From contig JAJKFL010000006.1 in the NCBI GenBank assembly GCA_021186555.1, positions 39,057,478 through 39,121,477 on the forward strand: 64,000 nucleotides of DNA, read 5' to 3'. The notes beneath the pieces were generated by a model, which saw only the letters and a program-made list of their open reading frames with translations, was not told where the DNA came from and ran no database searches. The position numbers and the translations under genes are program-made. The stretch is from Reticulitermes speratus. Lineage: Eukaryota; Arthropoda; Insecta; Blattodea; Rhinotermitidae. Positions 34,886 through 44,879 of the stretch are shown here, one piece after another. Position 1 is the first letter of the stretch; each line of letters starts with the position of its first letter.

Positions 34886-35058
34886 AATTGTCACAGAGGG
34901 CATTATTGTATCACAGACTGGGAATTGTCACAGAGGGCATTGTTATCACAGACTGGAATTGTCACAGAGGGCATTGTTATCACAGACTGGAATTGTCACA
35001 GAGGGCATTGTTATCACAGACTGGAATTATCACGAAGGACATTATCATCACAGACTGG
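34886..35058 (+). repeat. 34-bp minisatellite, five units
   Basis: Units begin AATTGTCACAGAGGGCATTG and end ATCACAGACTGG at 34886, 34923, 34957, 34991 and 35025. Spacing is 37, 34, 34 and 34 bp; the inner units are nearly identical and the last is diverged. The period is not a multiple of three, so the frames across it are not coding. Confidence 0.9.
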
Positions 35059-35059
35059 G

Positions 35060-38000
35060 AAGAATTCAACACTACCGGTCACGAAATAAGAAGACAGTTC
35101 TTTCATGTATCAGTACAAAAGTAATGGAAGATAATATGAAAAGAAGTAAGAAGTGAAGTAATAAATAAAAAAGAAAGGAAGAAGGAAACAAAGCTATTCA
35201 TTTGCTGAGTAAGTGCGATCGAAGCGCCTTACGACCAACGGCAACGAACAAGCCCGCCTGTTATCTCTCTGCACTCAGAAAGTGCCACTGCGCCGTTCGA
35301 CTCAGCGTTTATATTAGCGTGTCTTCGTAATAAATTCTGAACACATAAAGGTTCATCTTCTTTAAAATCATGTACGTTGAATTTACCTTGCTTAATTCAG
35401 GTGCCAGAGATGCTATTATTCACCGAGGTCAATACAAAGGAGCAATCACGCTAATTGAAGTTACTTTGAGGAGTAGGGCGAGTGTCCTTCAACCCTGAAT
35501 ATTCAGGGTCAAGTCCACATCACAAATATGTACAATAACAAAGAAACGCCTTTCAGAATCCTCTTTCACTCTGCGTACAAACGACGTTATATCCAGTAGT
35601 AAAGGAAAAGAGTTTGATTCTGTTCGACTTTTGACTCTCCGTCAGGGTGCCGGTTTTAATGGCGTTTCTTGTCGTGTTATAGTTCTCTCTTTGTGTATAC
35701 CGATGTAGTACTGTGGAATACATTGCAGTCTCTTCCATCCTAGTTCTTTAGAATACGTTGTACAAATATAAAGAGAGGTTTACGCAAAGGATCATTAAAT
35801 AATCCATATACTGACTATAAAGTGTATATTTAAAATATTACTTTTTATATGTGTTGTGCGTTTAGCGATGGTTTCAATAGGTCTGATTAAAGTATTACAA
35901 TTTAAGTACTAAAATATTTAATATAGTCTTCTCGGGCCATAAGCCGCGTCAAATGGTTTAAAAATACATTGACACGGCTGATGGCCAGAGAAGACTATAT
36001 TAAATCATGTCGCCGCGAAAGTTTTAAAACTTAAAATAAAATATTTATTTAGTGACATATGGTGACAGGCAAAATATTTAATTGGTGATATTTGACTTTA
36101 AATATAATTTTTTAATAAAATTGTGTATCATGGTCCTTAACTTTGGTTTTATAATTAGGCGTTATTTACGCCTATATCACTACCTACCGGCGAAATGACG
36201 TACGTTACATTTCCAGCAACAAGTTCTCTGTCAGCCTGTGGGGACCGACACCATACACAAAAGCGTAAGGGTCCTTTCTTTGTGAATACGGTCATTTGTG
36301 ACAAGCGCAGCTACTGAAGAGTGATGGATTTGTGCTATTGTCTTCCGAGATGACACTATATGGCCTGGCAGGTGAATACGAATGTTTCAAGAATCATACA
36401 AGGAAATGAAGATGAATACATTGACCGTGTCACTGAAGATGATATTATGTGGGTCGAAACGCTTATGTCAAAGTCCTTGTTAGACGTGCAGTAAGAGCTG
36501 CAGGGCAAGCAAAGCTACACCCTGTAGGCAGCACGATGCAGTAATCTTCATCACCCTGCAAACCACAAATCATTCAAAAACCGGAATTCGAATCATGTTT
36601 GTGATTACTGTAAGCCCGAGTTCGTCATGACAAAGGTCCAAAACACAGTGTTATCATGTTTCGGCCCACTGAGCACTGCCGATATAGACTGCATGAATTC
36701 TGCATAAGACCGGAAGCAAGGAGAAATAACGTCATGTTGAACACATCCACATTCAGACTCTGACATCGGCGTGTCGTCTCCATGGTGACAGTTTCCACTA
36801 ATGTGCACACACCAAATAGGTTAGCCCCACGTTAGCAGATCGGAATTACATTACACAGATACACATGTCGATTACCTTAAGGACGACAGCTATCATGATC
36901 GAGGACTTCTACAGGTCCTTCTCAGTCCTTCAAGGCAAACTGGTAAGAAAGCACCCTAATAGGCTACGACTTTTCCCGCCTTGCTCTTTCAGCCATTCAA
37001 AGCACAGCGGTTTCTATACACTCCATATACTCCAGTATTTTAAAAACTCGTCTTTTGCCAACGGAGTGCATTTGTGAGTTTCTGATGGTTCTCAGAATAA
37101 GCGCCGATTATTTAGATAAAACCTAGGCAGATGATGTCTCTCTAATGCAGAAGCAGTGAGCTTTCCTTGAGGTAAGAACTGAACTAATTTCATTTCGATT
37201 TTCAGGCTTCAAAAGGTTAAATTCGCCGATTTTCTGGGCACAACAGTGATAAGTTCTTTTGTATTTCCCAAGTCACGGGTTCTAATATCGACGCAAAATT
37301 TGGCTGTCTTTATTTTCTTGTTCGTAGTACTTCTCAATTCCTCTAGGCACAAGCCGGGATCTAATACAGGAAAAGAGACAACAACATCTTCTTCCAAAAC
37401 TCTATACAATTCTTCGTTCATAGACATATTATTCACTTATTAAGCGCCATTAAACAAATCTGCAATATACAAAAGCTGAGGGTTTTTGGATATATGTATG
37501 TTTGTCTTCAGTTGGTATTTCACGTAGCGTATAATCTCAACGATGTTTTGAATACATTCCAAAATGTTTGGGGGGGGGGGGGTTGTTTCGAAGGACTGGT
37601 TATTCCTGAAAGTCCACAGACTGTAAAGGTGCTTTTAAAATTTTTTTATAAGTGAATTGGGTCCGATTTCAGGCACTTCAAGAATGATGTAAGATTTTAT
37701 TTCTTATGACCAAAGCGTAGATGTAAGTTTGATCTCTTATGAGCTTCATTCTGCTCTTGCCTTAAAAGACTTGCAGCTTTAATCTGTGACAAAGAGTCAG
37801 GGTTTATTGTAATCCAATTCTGACTTAAATTCCTTGAACGGTTCAGACATAACGATAATTTAAAAATGTGGCTCATTTTAGTGCCCGCAAAACTCGCTCA
37901 CAATAATGCGTCTAATAGGGCTATGAAGGATCCTTATACACCTCTTGGTTCAAACATTGAATTAACATGATATTCTTAATAATAATTAACACAATTAATA

Positions 38001-38455
38001 AAATTAATAATGCTGTGTAGGCACTTGTTTTTTAAACATATTTGAATTTACAGGGAAATACTTCCTGCTTGGGGTAACTTAAAACTTTGACCGTTCTCAG
38101 TGTTCTATACATTTCTGTATTTAAGAAATATGAGTAAATAAAATAGATATACAAACGTCCTAAGTGCCATATTACACGCTTCAACTGAACGTCTTTCATA
38201 ACAATACAAAAATAAAATAAGTGATTGGACATTGAAAGTTATCGTATCGGTAAGCATTAAGGTTTCTGTCTTCTGGTATGTGACGCCTGTATTACGGACG
38301 AACCTGTTGCCTTCATCTTGACGATAAGAAGAAGGTGAATGCAGTGGGTATTTTTCGAAGTGTCTGTACATATCACCCAAACTACGAGCCGTCACACCAT
38401 CTCCAAAACAACGTAATCTCAATTACACTTTCCATTTCATTAGATTTAACGTATC
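35060..38455. other. Mostly featureless; one hairpin and one weak hammerhead-like trace
   Basis: A hairpin of about 36-bp arms lies at 35916-35951 and 35970-36005. A weak CACTGAAGATG...GGTCGAAAC trace lies at about 36426-36460. A run of 13 G is at 37570-37582. No gene is recognised. Confidence 0.4.
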
Positions 38456-38467
38456 TACTTGGTGGAG

Positions 38468-38775
38468 CGGGGGCACGCGGTGGCGCAGTTGGTTGAGGCA
38501 CTGCGTTACAAGCTGGAAAATCGCAGGTTCGATTCCCGATGGTGTCATTGGAATTTTTCATTGACTTAATCCTTCCGGTCGCACTATGGCCGTGGGGTCG
38601 ACTCAGCCTCTTAACAGATATGAGTACCAGGAATATTTCCTTGGGGGGGGGGGGGGGGTAAAGGCGGCTGGTGCGTAGGGCTGACAACCTTACCACTTTC
38701 ATGTGCCGATTGTCTTAAAATCTGGGACCTCAACCTCCTGGAACCCTCAGGCCTGTACAGGGATTGCTTTGCTTA
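38468..38775 (+). mobile_element. SINE family C, most complete copy
   Basis: A box TGGCGCAGTTGGTTGAGGC (38481-38499) and B box GGTTCGATTCCCG (about 38526-38538) are intact. The body matches the 24.35-kb copy and includes an expanded run of 16 G (38643-38658) in place of the shorter G run elsewhere. TTGGTGGAG / TTGATGGAG on the two sides may be a short imperfect target duplication. Confidence 0.85.
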
Positions 38776-38859
38776 TTTGATGGAGGACATCCAGTTGTGC
38801 TTGTAGCATTCAATAAAAAAACAACCATACACGAGTGCAATGTAACACAACTGTGTATT

Positions 38860-39060
38860 TTCATGTAAGCTACATGTTTCTGTCCTCTTGAACCATCATC
38901 AGGCTCCACGTATAAAAACTTAAAGCGCTATACAGTATAAACTTTCTTGTGAGATTTGACAAGAAAGTTTATGCCTTTACGTTTAAGTTTTATACATACG
39001 AGTAGAGCTTTATGACGGTCCCAAAGGACGAAAACATCGTAGCTTATATGAAAATGCAGA
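38860..39060. mobile_element. Inverted-repeat element 2 with hammerhead-like motifs
   Basis: TTTTCATGTAAGCTACATG at the left mirrors CATCGTAGCTTATATGAAAA at the right, and AAACTTTCTTGT mirrors ACAAGAAAGTTT near the centre. The left arm holds a good minus-strand hammerhead-like motif (38866-38907); the right-arm partner at 39005-39045 is decayed (TTTATGACGG instead of CTGATGATGG). Confidence 0.55.
38866..38907 (-). ncRNA. Hammerhead-ribozyme-like motif
   Basis: Minus strand: AGC, CUGAUGA (complement of 38896-38902), U, hairpin GUUC/GGAC with loop AAGA, GAAAC (complement of 38876-38880), self-complementary ACAUGU, A, then GCU able to pair with the AGC before the first box. All conserved core positions are present; stem II is weak (one G-U pair and a mismatch at its base). 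Confidence 0.45.
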
Positions 39061-39064
39061 GTTT

Positions 39065-40855
39065 CGTCAGACGGTAAGTTTTTACTTATTTAACGTATCT
39101 AGGATCAGATAATCTGAAGATAATTCGCACACAAACCAACAGCACTTCAGTAGCGATGTAGGCACATATGACTAACATGGGTGAGATAAAAACAAAGTGG
39201 AGATAATGCAAAAGCCGTGTTTATAAGACAATGATTTGCGACAACTGACAGAAGTGGCGTATGACTACAAACTAGCAAAGAGAAGAGAAAGTTGATGTTT
39301 GACGGAAGATTTTGAGGCCGGCACAAGTAAGTATTCCGCGAATACAAGATATAGAAGCATAAAATAAAGTAAAAATAAGCGTTGAAATATATATCTTTTC
39401 GGGTATCAACAGAGTCAATTTGGAAGAGAATTCTAACGCCACGAATTAACGCTACTTGCCGCCTTAGAAAATGACGTCACTTTCTGTTCCGTGAGAACTT
39501 TTAAGTGTGTTCAGCCATGTATATAGACAGCTTGTTTCCTTATAGTTCTAAAACTGAGTGGTAAGTATGTGTGGCATTTACAGTAACAGTACAAAACTCT
39601 GCATTCTGCCCACAAAGCATACTTATGTGTTTCATATGATACTGACAATCAAAAGCGATTATTTCTTACGTAGCATTAACCAAATGGTCTTTATAATGGA
39701 CATCGACTGTGTTCTCTGTGATATATGAATAGACTTCTTAGACTTAATTTGAATGAAGTTCAGTCCTAAAGACGTTATTTTCCAGTTTAATACTGTCTTC
39801 CAATGTGCAAATATATGTACAAGTGAACTCGTCACTTCGGGTTTCCCTCCAAAATTCTAAATGCATTTCTAATTACCCTCGTGCGTGCTACATATATTAA
39901 TCATCGGATCTTTCTTCACTGCATTGTCTCAATAAATTGTGATGCACTTTTCTTTATCGCCCTGTCACTTCCGGAAAATTCACTCATCACCCCGTTTGTT
40001 TTCCAAAAGGTATTTATTGTTTAAGATTGAAGTCTTCTGGGATGTTGCGCCGTTTAGACTGGTAAGCAGTTACTGACGCTTCGAAGGACCATAGCGCCTT
40101 GATCTTCAGGACAAGCAGTTTACAAAGAGAGATCTATGTATGTTCTTACCTTAGAATTAGAGAACAATTTTAACACTCATACAAAACAAAAGGTAGAACT
40201 ACATTTTTGCTTGAATCTTAGATGGTAGTTACAAAAAGAAAATGTAAAATATTCCGAATTTATTATTGTAGTGTGATAAATGTGTGGCTGGATAAAAAGG
40301 TAGCGATCTTTCACTGAAAAATGCTGCATTCATATTAAGACAAACATAAAATACTCCTGGAATGGTAATATAACTTTTATTGGATGGTAAGTGGATGGAT
40401 GAGTGAGTGCACGACTGACCATACTTGACTGCTCCCTATCAACTGATGGTGTTAACCTATACAGTAACAGTGGTTTATTTGAAAGTTGCCCGGCCTATAG
40501 TCTCGGTATTCAGCTGGAGATACTAACGAATGCCAGGGAAAAATCTCACTCATGGTATCCGATAACCCAAACTAGTTTCGATCTGAATTTCTTTAAGTTT
40601 TAACGGTAAACCAAGCAGCTCACGATAGCTGTCAGGCTATCAGACACATGGACTGCTTATTCTGAAGTAGAGACCTGTTCCTCCAGCTGAAATCAAGCAT
40701 GCAATGCTAAACGGCCAACAGCTGCAGCCTGTCATATTACTCGCTACACTGCTAACTTAATGACATCATCTTGGCCTAGTTAGTTTCGTTTAGTTGCATC
40801 GTAGCTTTCTTCAACCCACCGACAAACATTCTTGGATGGTAGCTTAAATGTAATT
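39065..40855. other. Mostly featureless; half foldback and LINE-X traces
   Basis: A half foldback copy is at about 40030-40115 (CTTCTGGGATGTTGCGCC...TTACTGACGCTTCGAAGGACC). LINE-X-like words (CACTCATACAAAACAAAAGG) occur at about 40170-40230 on the minus strand. Confidence 0.35.
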
Positions 40856-40862
40856 ACGACTT

Positions 40863-41189
40863 CAGGCTTCCGCCACGGTGTAAATGAGACCTGCTCTCTT
40901 CTGGGATTTTACGAAACGTAGATTGGTAGTCTGTTATCGACGTTTCGGGGCAATACATCGATCCCATATTTAAGGGTCACGCAGTCCATGAAAAATTCTT
41001 GGGCTATAGATTGATAGTCTGTTACTGACATTTCGGGACAATCCATCTATCCCATATTTAAGGGTCAAGCAGTCCCAGAAGAATTGTTGGGCTGCTTGAC
41101 CCTTGAAGATGGGACCGATGGATTGTCCCGAAACGTCAGTAACAGACTATCAATTTACGCTCCATAAAATCTCAGGAAAGCACAGATCT
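40863..41189. mobile_element. Foldback element with a duplicated left arm
   Basis: Left end TTCCGCCACGGTGTAAATGAGA, right end CAGATCT. The inner left-arm segment (GTAGTCTGTTA...CATATTTAAGGGTCA...CAGTCC) occurs twice, at about 40925-40990 and 41013-41075, before the single right arm (41090-41160), which carries a plus-strand TGACCCTTGAAGATGGGACC...GTCCCGAAACGTC core. This three-segment layout could come from template switching during copying. Confidence 0.6.
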
Positions 41190-41194
41190 AGAAT

Positions 41195-42045
41195 TACAAA
41201 ATTTATCTGCAGGAAGTGAAATACCTGGTCAGGATATCCGGTGTCCAGATGCAGGTGTGCTGAGCACTGCACCGAGACATCTTCGGTCCGTTGTTTAAAT
41301 AAGCCAAAACCAAATTAGAGTCAAGAGGTTTGTCCTCTGCTGCAGCTTGATATTCGAGAACCGACCTGATATACAAATTATCTTAATGAAAAATGGCAGA
41401 AATAAATTACGATTATACATATGTCAGGAAAGGGAAACATTGCCAGGCGGCCACCATTTTATCAAGGATGGCGTAGGTGGTATTTCTTCCTAAGAACAAT
41501 TAATCTTTGAGATGCAGACATTTGTGCATTTAGAAAAGCTGTCATATTCCGAAATGCTAATCTTGGTCATGTGATTTTAGTTTTCAGTAAACTGCACAAT
41601 GAGAAAACAACAAAGCCTCTGTATTGTCGACAATACGTGTTGTTCTGTTCAAAGCTTCAACAGCTGCAAGTGCCAACATAAATAATCTTCGTCAGAACGT
41701 TTGTGACGCTGCTGTTAGCTATTTTAGTGTCATTACTGATGCTCAGGACAGGTAACACACAAGGCCATTAACAAGAAAAGCCTGCATTTCCAACCTACTC
41801 ACAAGGAAATTTCCGTGTTGTTATGAGTAGAGAGTAATAAGGAAATTTATGCAACAATTATTATAGTAGTCATAGTACGTCTTCGCCCGGGATATGGCTG
41901 TTTCCTTTGTCAGTACCACAACAGAAATTACGGAATTGAAACTTCTATATTCAAAAAAGACTGAAGTAAATTTTTGAATAGCATCCAAAAACTCTACCGC
42001 AATACTTCCACATAGATTTAACTGCCGTGGCTACCGTACGTATTG
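41195..42045. other. No recognisable feature
   Basis: Nothing repetitive or coding is recognised between the two inverted-repeat elements. Confidence 0.4.
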
Positions 42046-42137
42046 GCAAGAGCACGGAGTAATATTACACACATTCCGTGCAGTTGCCTAACACATGCAA
42101 GTTTTATTTCCAACCACTGAACGAAACTAACTGTTAC

Positions 42138-42178
42138 GCCCCTACATATTTCGGCTACGTATTGTAGTCATCAGAGGC
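42138..42178 (-). ncRNA. Hammerhead-ribozyme-like motif, left arm of element 3
   Basis: Minus strand: CUGAUGA (complement of 42168-42174), hairpin CUAC/GUAG, two unpaired C, GAAA, a near-palindromic AUAUGU, A, GGGG. Stem I pairs through a G-U pair and two G-C pairs. The extra C residues before GAAA weaken the fit. Confidence 0.4.
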
Positions 42179-42562
42179 AGCCAATATTACAAAGACATAG
42201 CAACTTATTGTACGTCGGTAAATGGTAATATACACACATTAGCATTTTACAAAACCGTTAGTCGCTATATTATTACTAAAGTTGTACAGATTGAAATGTA
42301 TGAATACTATTAAAACATAAAATACGAAAAAGTAAAAGGATGTCTCCAAACATTTTGCAATATTAAATATGGAGTGGATACCCAAGGCTTTGATACCCGC
42401 TGTTTACGCCACGACTGATCGTTCTGCATTGCATACGTTTAATGGCGGCACTTTTTATATTTTGGTTTTCTTACCATTCACTTTTATCTGTATATATTTA
42501 GGTATTACTTGGTGGTTTCTGCATATTTTATTAAACCAGATACCTGCATGTCTTTAATAGTT

Positions 42563-42850
42563 ATTTTTAGTTTATTGAAGGGCCCCGCAGCAAATGTTAC
42601 GGACACACCGCAGCCTTGAAGGTTTACTGTACAACCCTGTGAAGAAAATGAGTTTTTTTTTTCAGCTTTTGCATTTTAATGGAGCACCGGTGGAGTGAAA
42701 CTGACAGGGGAAAACCAAAGCACTCGGAGAAAAACTTGTCACAGTGCCACTTTGTCCACCACAAATCCCACATGGACCGACCCGGGATGGAACCCGGGCC
42801 TCCGCGGTGAGAGACCGGCGACTAACCACCTGATCCATGGCACGGCCCAG
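42563..42850 (-). mobile_element. SINE family A, full-length
   Basis: A 288-bp insert with a perfect 12-bp duplication TCTTTAATAGTT (42551-42562 and 42851-42862). On the minus strand: head GGGCCGTGCCATGG with A-box ATCAGGTGGTTAG, B box GGGTTCCATCCCGGG, body, and 3' end CGGTGTGTCCGTAACATTTG...GGGGCCC. The tail reads as A-rich words near 42570-42580. It interrupts element 3. Confidence 0.9.
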
Positions 42851-43106
42851 TCTTTAATAGTTTCTCTTTGATGTTCTTGAAACTATGTATAGTCTTTTCC
42901 TGTTGGGCAGAACGATCACTCACGGAGTAAACAGCGGGTATCAAAGCCTTGAGTCTCCACCCCAGCTAAAACAGGAGATGTTTCATATTGCAAAATGTTT
43001 TGAGACAGCCTTTTATATTTTAACATTTTATGTTTTAATACTACACATGTATTTTAATCTGTACAATTTTAGTGATACTATATGTTATAGCGAGTAACTG
43101 TTGTGT

Positions 43107-43403
43107 AGGGCCGTGCCATGGCTCTGGCGGTTAGTTGCCGGCCTCTCACAGCAGAGAACCGGGTTCGATCCCCAGCCAGTCCATGTGGGATCTGTGGTGG
43201 ACAAAGTGGCATTGGGACAGGTTCTTCCCCGAGTACTTGGGTTTTCCCCTGTAAATTTCATTCCACCGGTGCGCCATTACTTGGAAAAATTTAAAAAAAA
43301 CTAATCATCTTCTTAATCACCTTCATCACAGGGTTGCACAATAAGACTTAAGGTTGCGGTGCGTCCGTAGCATCTGCTGCGGGGACCTTCACCACAAAAA
43401 AAA
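43107..43403 (+). mobile_element. SINE family A, full-length, poly-A tail
   Basis: A perfect 11-bp duplication AACTGTTGTGT (43096-43106 and 43404-43414). Head GGGCCGTGCCATGGCTCTGG, A box GGCGGTTAGTTGCC, B box GGGTTCGATCCCC (about 43160-43172), the body through GGTGCGTCCGTAGCATCTGC, then an A run just before the right duplication. Both pol III boxes look intact, so this is the most probably transcribable SINE of the window. Confidence 0.92.
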
Positions 43404-43437
43404 AACTGTTGTGTTAAAAGCTAATGTGTGTATATTG

Positions 43438-43482
43438 GCTCCCTATGATGACTACAATACGTAGCCGAAACATGTAGGAGCG
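43438..43482 (+). ncRNA. Decayed hammerhead-like motif, right arm of element 3
   Basis: UAUGAUGA replaces the left-arm CUGAUGA (the key C is changed to A), while the hairpin CUAC/GUAG, GAAAC (43467-43471), ACAUGU, and GGAGC pairing to the upstream GCUCC are kept. The loss of the core C predicts no cleavage. Confidence 0.4.
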
Positions 43483-43751
43483 TAAAGGTTACTTTTGTGC
43501 AGTGGTTGGAAATAAAACTTGCATGTATGAGCACGGAGTAAATGGATAATATCCGGTAGGTTCATGGCAGGAAACAGAATACAGACATCACCCAAGAAAA
43601 CAATACTTTTCACGTAGCATATAAGTAATTGTATGTCAATAATACAAGCACTAGAACGAGAGATTTGAAGTTCCCATTACGCAAATATGAATATCAGTCA
43701 TAGTCAAACCAACCAATGCACTACAATCACTAACAAAGTATATCTTGCAGC

Positions 43752-43795
43752 CCTACATATGTTTCGGCAACCAAGTTGCCATCCTCAGGGGGCAG
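43752..43795 (-). ncRNA. Hammerhead-ribozyme-like motif, left arm of element 4
   Basis: Minus strand: CUGAGGA (complement of 43782-43788, fits CUGANGA), U, strong 6-bp hairpin GGCAAC/GUUGCC with a UUG-type loop, GAAAC (complement of 43761-43765), palindromic ACAUAUGU, A, GGG pairing with the preceding CCC. One of the best matches in the window; the only deviation is the single U before stem II. Confidence 0.5.
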
Positions 43796-44167
43796 ACCAA
43801 AGAATCACAGTTATTCAAGGCATCCAACTACGGTACACTCAGCATCACAATGAAAGCACATATGACACTAACGATATTAAAATGAAATTGATGTAGACAG
43901 TCACAGAACCACACGTTAAAAGTAAACAGCACATTTTTGTCTAAGTCAGTGTGAGCCAACACTTCATATATCGCAGTAAAACTTAGCATGATATATGAAG
44001 TGTTGGCTCACACTGACTTAGACAAAAATGTGCTGTTTACTTTTAACGTGTGGTTCTGTGACTGTCTACATCAATTTCATTTTAATGTCGTTAGTGTCAT
44101 ATGTGCTTTCATTGTGATGCTGAGTACACCGTAGTTAGATGCCTTCAATAACTGTGATTCTTTGGTC

Positions 44168-44214
44168 AGCCCCTTGAGGATGGCAACTTGGTTGCCGAAA
44201 CATATGTAGGGGTT
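44168..44214 (+). ncRNA. Hammerhead-like motif, right arm of element 4
   Basis: CCCCUUGAGGA replaces CCCCCUGAGGA of the left arm, so the core C is U or an extra U is present; hairpin GGCAAC/GUUGCC, GAAAC and ACAUAUGU are intact. The 11-bp target duplication of element 5 starts within this motif (44204-44214). Confidence 0.42.
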
Positions 44215-44301
44215 AATTTCACGTTGTGTTCACCGTGCATCTTGACATTAATTTTCAGTTTTTGAACCAACGAATGCACTTTTTATTTCTGTTTAATTCA
44301 C

Positions 44302-44343
44302 CCTACATATGTTTCGGCCGTGACTCGGCCATCATCAGGGGTA
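44302..44343 (-). ncRNA. Hammerhead-ribozyme-like motif, left arm of element 5
   Basis: Minus strand: ACCC, CUGAUGA (complement of 44332-44338), U, hairpin GGCCG/CGGCC with a short AGUCA-type loop, GAAAC (complement of 44311-44315), ACAUAUGU, A, GGGU. Stem I ACCC/GGGU pairs fully. With stem II intact this is the strongest candidate for a working ribozyme in the window. Confidence 0.55.
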
Positions 44344-44671
44344 CATTGATAAGTTCACTTCACTGTTCACTGGTCCATTTGGTATTATCACAGCACTGTT
44401 ACATTTTGCAGATTTTGTTAAACCAAATGGATGCGTTTGTTTTGTGAAGTTTTTTCTTTGATGTTCCGGTAATGATATATAGGTTTTGCCTGTTGGGCAT
44501 TGATTAATTTCACGTTGTGTTCACCGTGCATCTTGACATTAATTTTTCAGTTTTTGAACCAACGAATGCACTTTTTTATTTTCGTATTTCTGTTCAATTC
44601 ACCCTACATATGTAACAGTGCTGTGATAATACCAAATGGACCAGTGAACAGTGAAGTGAACTTATCAATGT

Positions 44672-44714
44672 ACCCCTGATGATGGCAGAGTCACGGCCGA
44701 AACATGTGTAGGGT
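44672..44714 (+). ncRNA. Hammerhead-ribozyme-like motif, right arm of element 5
   Basis: ACCC then CUGAUGA (44676-44682), U, GGCAG...CGGCC (stem II damaged by one change), GAAAC (44699-44703), AUGUGU, A, GGGU. Stem I is intact, stem II weakened. Confidence 0.5.
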
Positions 44715-44879
44715 GAATTGAACAGAAATAAAAAAGTGCATTCGTTGGTTCAAAAACTGAAAAAAAAATGTAGGGGTTGCAAGATGTACTTTATTAGTGA
44801 TTGCAGTGCTTTGGTTGGTTTGACTATAACTTATGACACAATGCACGGTACATATAAAATAAAAAATGAATATCAGTCT

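Larger units (their letters stand above)
42063..43528. mobile_element. Inverted-repeat element 3, with two nested SINEs
   Basis: Flanked by a perfect 13-bp duplication GAGCACGGAGTAA (42050-42062 and 43529-43541). Outer arms of several hundred bases are inverted: CATGCAAGTTTTATTTCCAACCACT mirrors AGTGGTTGGAAATAAAACTTGCATG, and GGCTTTGATACCCGCTGTTTAC mirrors its complement near 42930-42951. Hammerhead-like motifs lie in both arms. One SINE A sits in the central region (42563-42850) and a second in the right arm (43107-43403). There is no coding frame. Without the SINEs it would be about 0.9 kb. Confidence 0.8.
44215..44767. mobile_element. Inverted-repeat element 5, nested in element 4
   Basis: A perfect 11-bp duplication ATGTAGGGGTT (44204-44214 and 44768-44778). 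The start AATTTCACGTTGTG...CACCGTGCATCTTGAC occurs twice (about 44215 and 44507) as a direct repeat. The first copy is followed by a left arm with AACGAATGCAC...CATCATCAGGGG; the single right arm (44612-44760) is the inverted complement of that arm. The element ends in an A run at 44761-44768. Family member of element 1. Confidence 0.8.
43700..44865. mobile_element. Inverted-repeat element 4 (host of element 5)
   Basis: A perfect 13-bp duplication ATGAATATCAGTC flanks it (43687-43699 and 44866-44878). Near-perfect 221-bp arms at 43751-43971 and 43991-44211 surround a 19-nt spacer. The outer parts (43700-43750, and 44779-44865 after the inserted element) are also inverted copies of each other over GGTTGGTTTGACTAT. 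The right end finishes in an A-rich tail (AAAATAAAAA), suggesting RNA-mediated insertion. Hammerhead-like motifs lie at both outer arm ends. No protein frame is present. Confidence 0.82.

Noticed and set aside
34808-35156. Three overlapping frames of 65-97 residues with repeats
   Set aside because: Produced by the 34-bp minisatellite, open in several frames at once; no known protein.
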